From NCBI GenBank assembly GCA_016218095.1, contig JACREV010000026.1, forward strand, positions 1 through 6,612: a stretch of 6,612 bases of DNA, in the 5' to 3' direction. Both the position numbers and the translations under genes were made by a program. This DNA comes from Deltaproteobacteria bacterium (GTDB taxonomy: Bacteria; Desulfobacterota; GWC2-55-46). Each line of letters opens with the position of its first letter. Positions within the stretch are counted from its first letter, which is position 1. Below the pieces are notes generated by a model. That model did not search any database and was not told the origin of the DNA. It was given only the letters and a program-made list of their open reading frames with translations. Positions 5,964 to 6,612 of the stretch are shown in pieces.

Positions 5964-6612
5964 GCTCCTCATAAGGAACGCCTTCCGACACAAGCTCCGT
6001 ACTTACCTCACCATACTCGGAATAACAGTCGCCATACTCGCCTTCGGGTTGCTACGGACCGTAGTCGACGCATGGTACCATGGCGTCGAGGCCTCTGCCG
6101 CGGACAGGCTCATTGCCCGGAACTCCATCTCGATCATCTTTTCGCTCCCCATCTCCTATAAAGACAAGATACGGTCCGTGGAGGGGGTCGAGGAGGTCGC
6201 CGCAGGCAACTGGTTCGCCGGCATCTACATCAGCGAGAAGAACTTCTTCGCCAACTTCGCGGTCGAGCCGAAGACCTTTCTGGATGTCTACCCCGAGTAC
6301 GTCCTCTCCCCCGATGAAAAGACCGCCGTCTTGAAGGACAGGAAGGCGGCGGTAATCGGCGTCAAGCTCGCCGAGAGGTTCGGATGGAAGGTCGGCGACC
6401 CGGTGACGCTCCGGGGTACGATATTCCCCGGCAACTGGGACTTCACCATCCGCGGCATATACAGGGGGCGGGTCCCGAACACGGATGAGTCCCAGTTCTT
6501 CTTCCACTGGGACTACCTTAACGAGAAGGTAAAGGAGACAGAGCCCGCGAGGGCCGACCAGGCCGGGTCCCTTTTCATAAAGATAGCCGACCCGGACAGG
6601 GCCGGAGAGATA
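5950..6612 (+). CDS. ABC transporter permease, FtsX/MacB-type, N-terminal part (3' end outside window)
   Basis: This is the predicted membrane subunit of the exporter. The frame runs without a stop from ATG 5950 to the window edge, giving 221 residues. Relatives with one periplasmic domain and four membrane spans have roughly 380-410 residues, so a little over half is visible. It opens MIALKLLIRNAFRHKLRTYL, a positively charged start preceding a membrane span (about 18-40, ILGITVAILAFGLL). A long soluble stretch then matches a MacB-like periplasmic core domain: the segments SVEGVEEV, AAVIGVKLAERFGWKVGD and FTIRGIYRGRVPN follow the usual order of this domain. The remaining three spans must lie beyond the edge. 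AAGGG at 5937-5941 lies about 8 nt before the ATG, and the start overlaps the ATPase gene by 14 nt in another frame, so the two are almost surely co-translated. The MacB/LolC/FtsX superfamily call is firm; the substrate is unknown. Confidence 0.9.
   Translation, partial: MIALKLLIRNAFRHKLRTYLTILGITVAILAFGLLRTVVDAWYHGVEASAADRLIARNSISIIFSLPISYKDKIRSVEGVEEVAAGNWFAGIYISEKNFFANFAVEPKTFLDVYPEYVLSPDEKTAVLKDRKAAVIGVKLAERFGWKVGDPVTLRGTIFPGNWDFTIRGIYRGRVPNTDESQFFFHWDYLNEKVKETEPARADQAGSLFIKIADPDRAGEI

Noticed and set aside
6052..6507. Minus-strand open frame (151 codons) near the right edge
   Set aside because: The plus-strand FtsX-type permease frame covers the same bases, continues uninterrupted to the edge and matches a known family; the minus frame shows nothing recognisable.

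Overview
The window is a GC-rich, tightly packed, single-strand (+) gene block from a Gram-negative bacterium. It holds six protein genes. The first and last are cut by the window edges. The presence of an outer-membrane secretin and a tripartite-type exporter adaptor implies a two-membrane cell. Codon choice (many ATA for Ile, AGG for Arg, CTC for Leu) and the gene types would suit a Desulfobacterota/Deltaproteobacteria- or Nitrospirota-like lineage. That placement is an impression from gene content and codon style, not a demonstrated assignment.

Region 1 (1-4000) is the core of a type II secretion system (T2SS): the C-terminal part of the secretin GspD (1-1094), the complete secretion ATPase GspE (1115-2638) and the complete inner-membrane platform protein GspF (2804-4000). 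GspE powers the platform through GspF, and GspD is the outer-membrane exit. No pseudopilin gene (gspG-K) and no gspC, gspL or gspM is inside the window.

Between gspE and gspF lies the most unusual feature, a roughly 135-bp palindromic repeat-like element (about 2666-2800). Its near-perfect inverted termini end in CAGGCTGC/GCAGCCTG and it contains two internal hairpins. It reads without a stop in the gspE/gspF frame, and it carries an AGGAGG-GTG start signal in frame with gspF. It appears to have been inserted between the two genes.

Region 2 (4030-6612) starts with a doubled TATAAT motif. It encodes a MacAB/LolCDE-like export module: a membrane-anchored periplasmic adaptor (4054-5271), an ABC ATPase (5271-5963, 1-nt overlap) and an FtsX/MacB-type permease (5950 to beyond the edge, 14-nt overlap). 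The adaptor retains the R-x3-L-x6-S hairpin-tip pattern used for docking to TolC-type outer-membrane channels, so it probably works with a TolC homologue encoded elsewhere. Whether this exporter is functionally tied to the T2SS or merely adjacent is open.

No tRNA, rRNA, CRISPR array, convincing intrinsic terminator or transposase gene was seen, and no gene-free stretch exceeds 300 bases.
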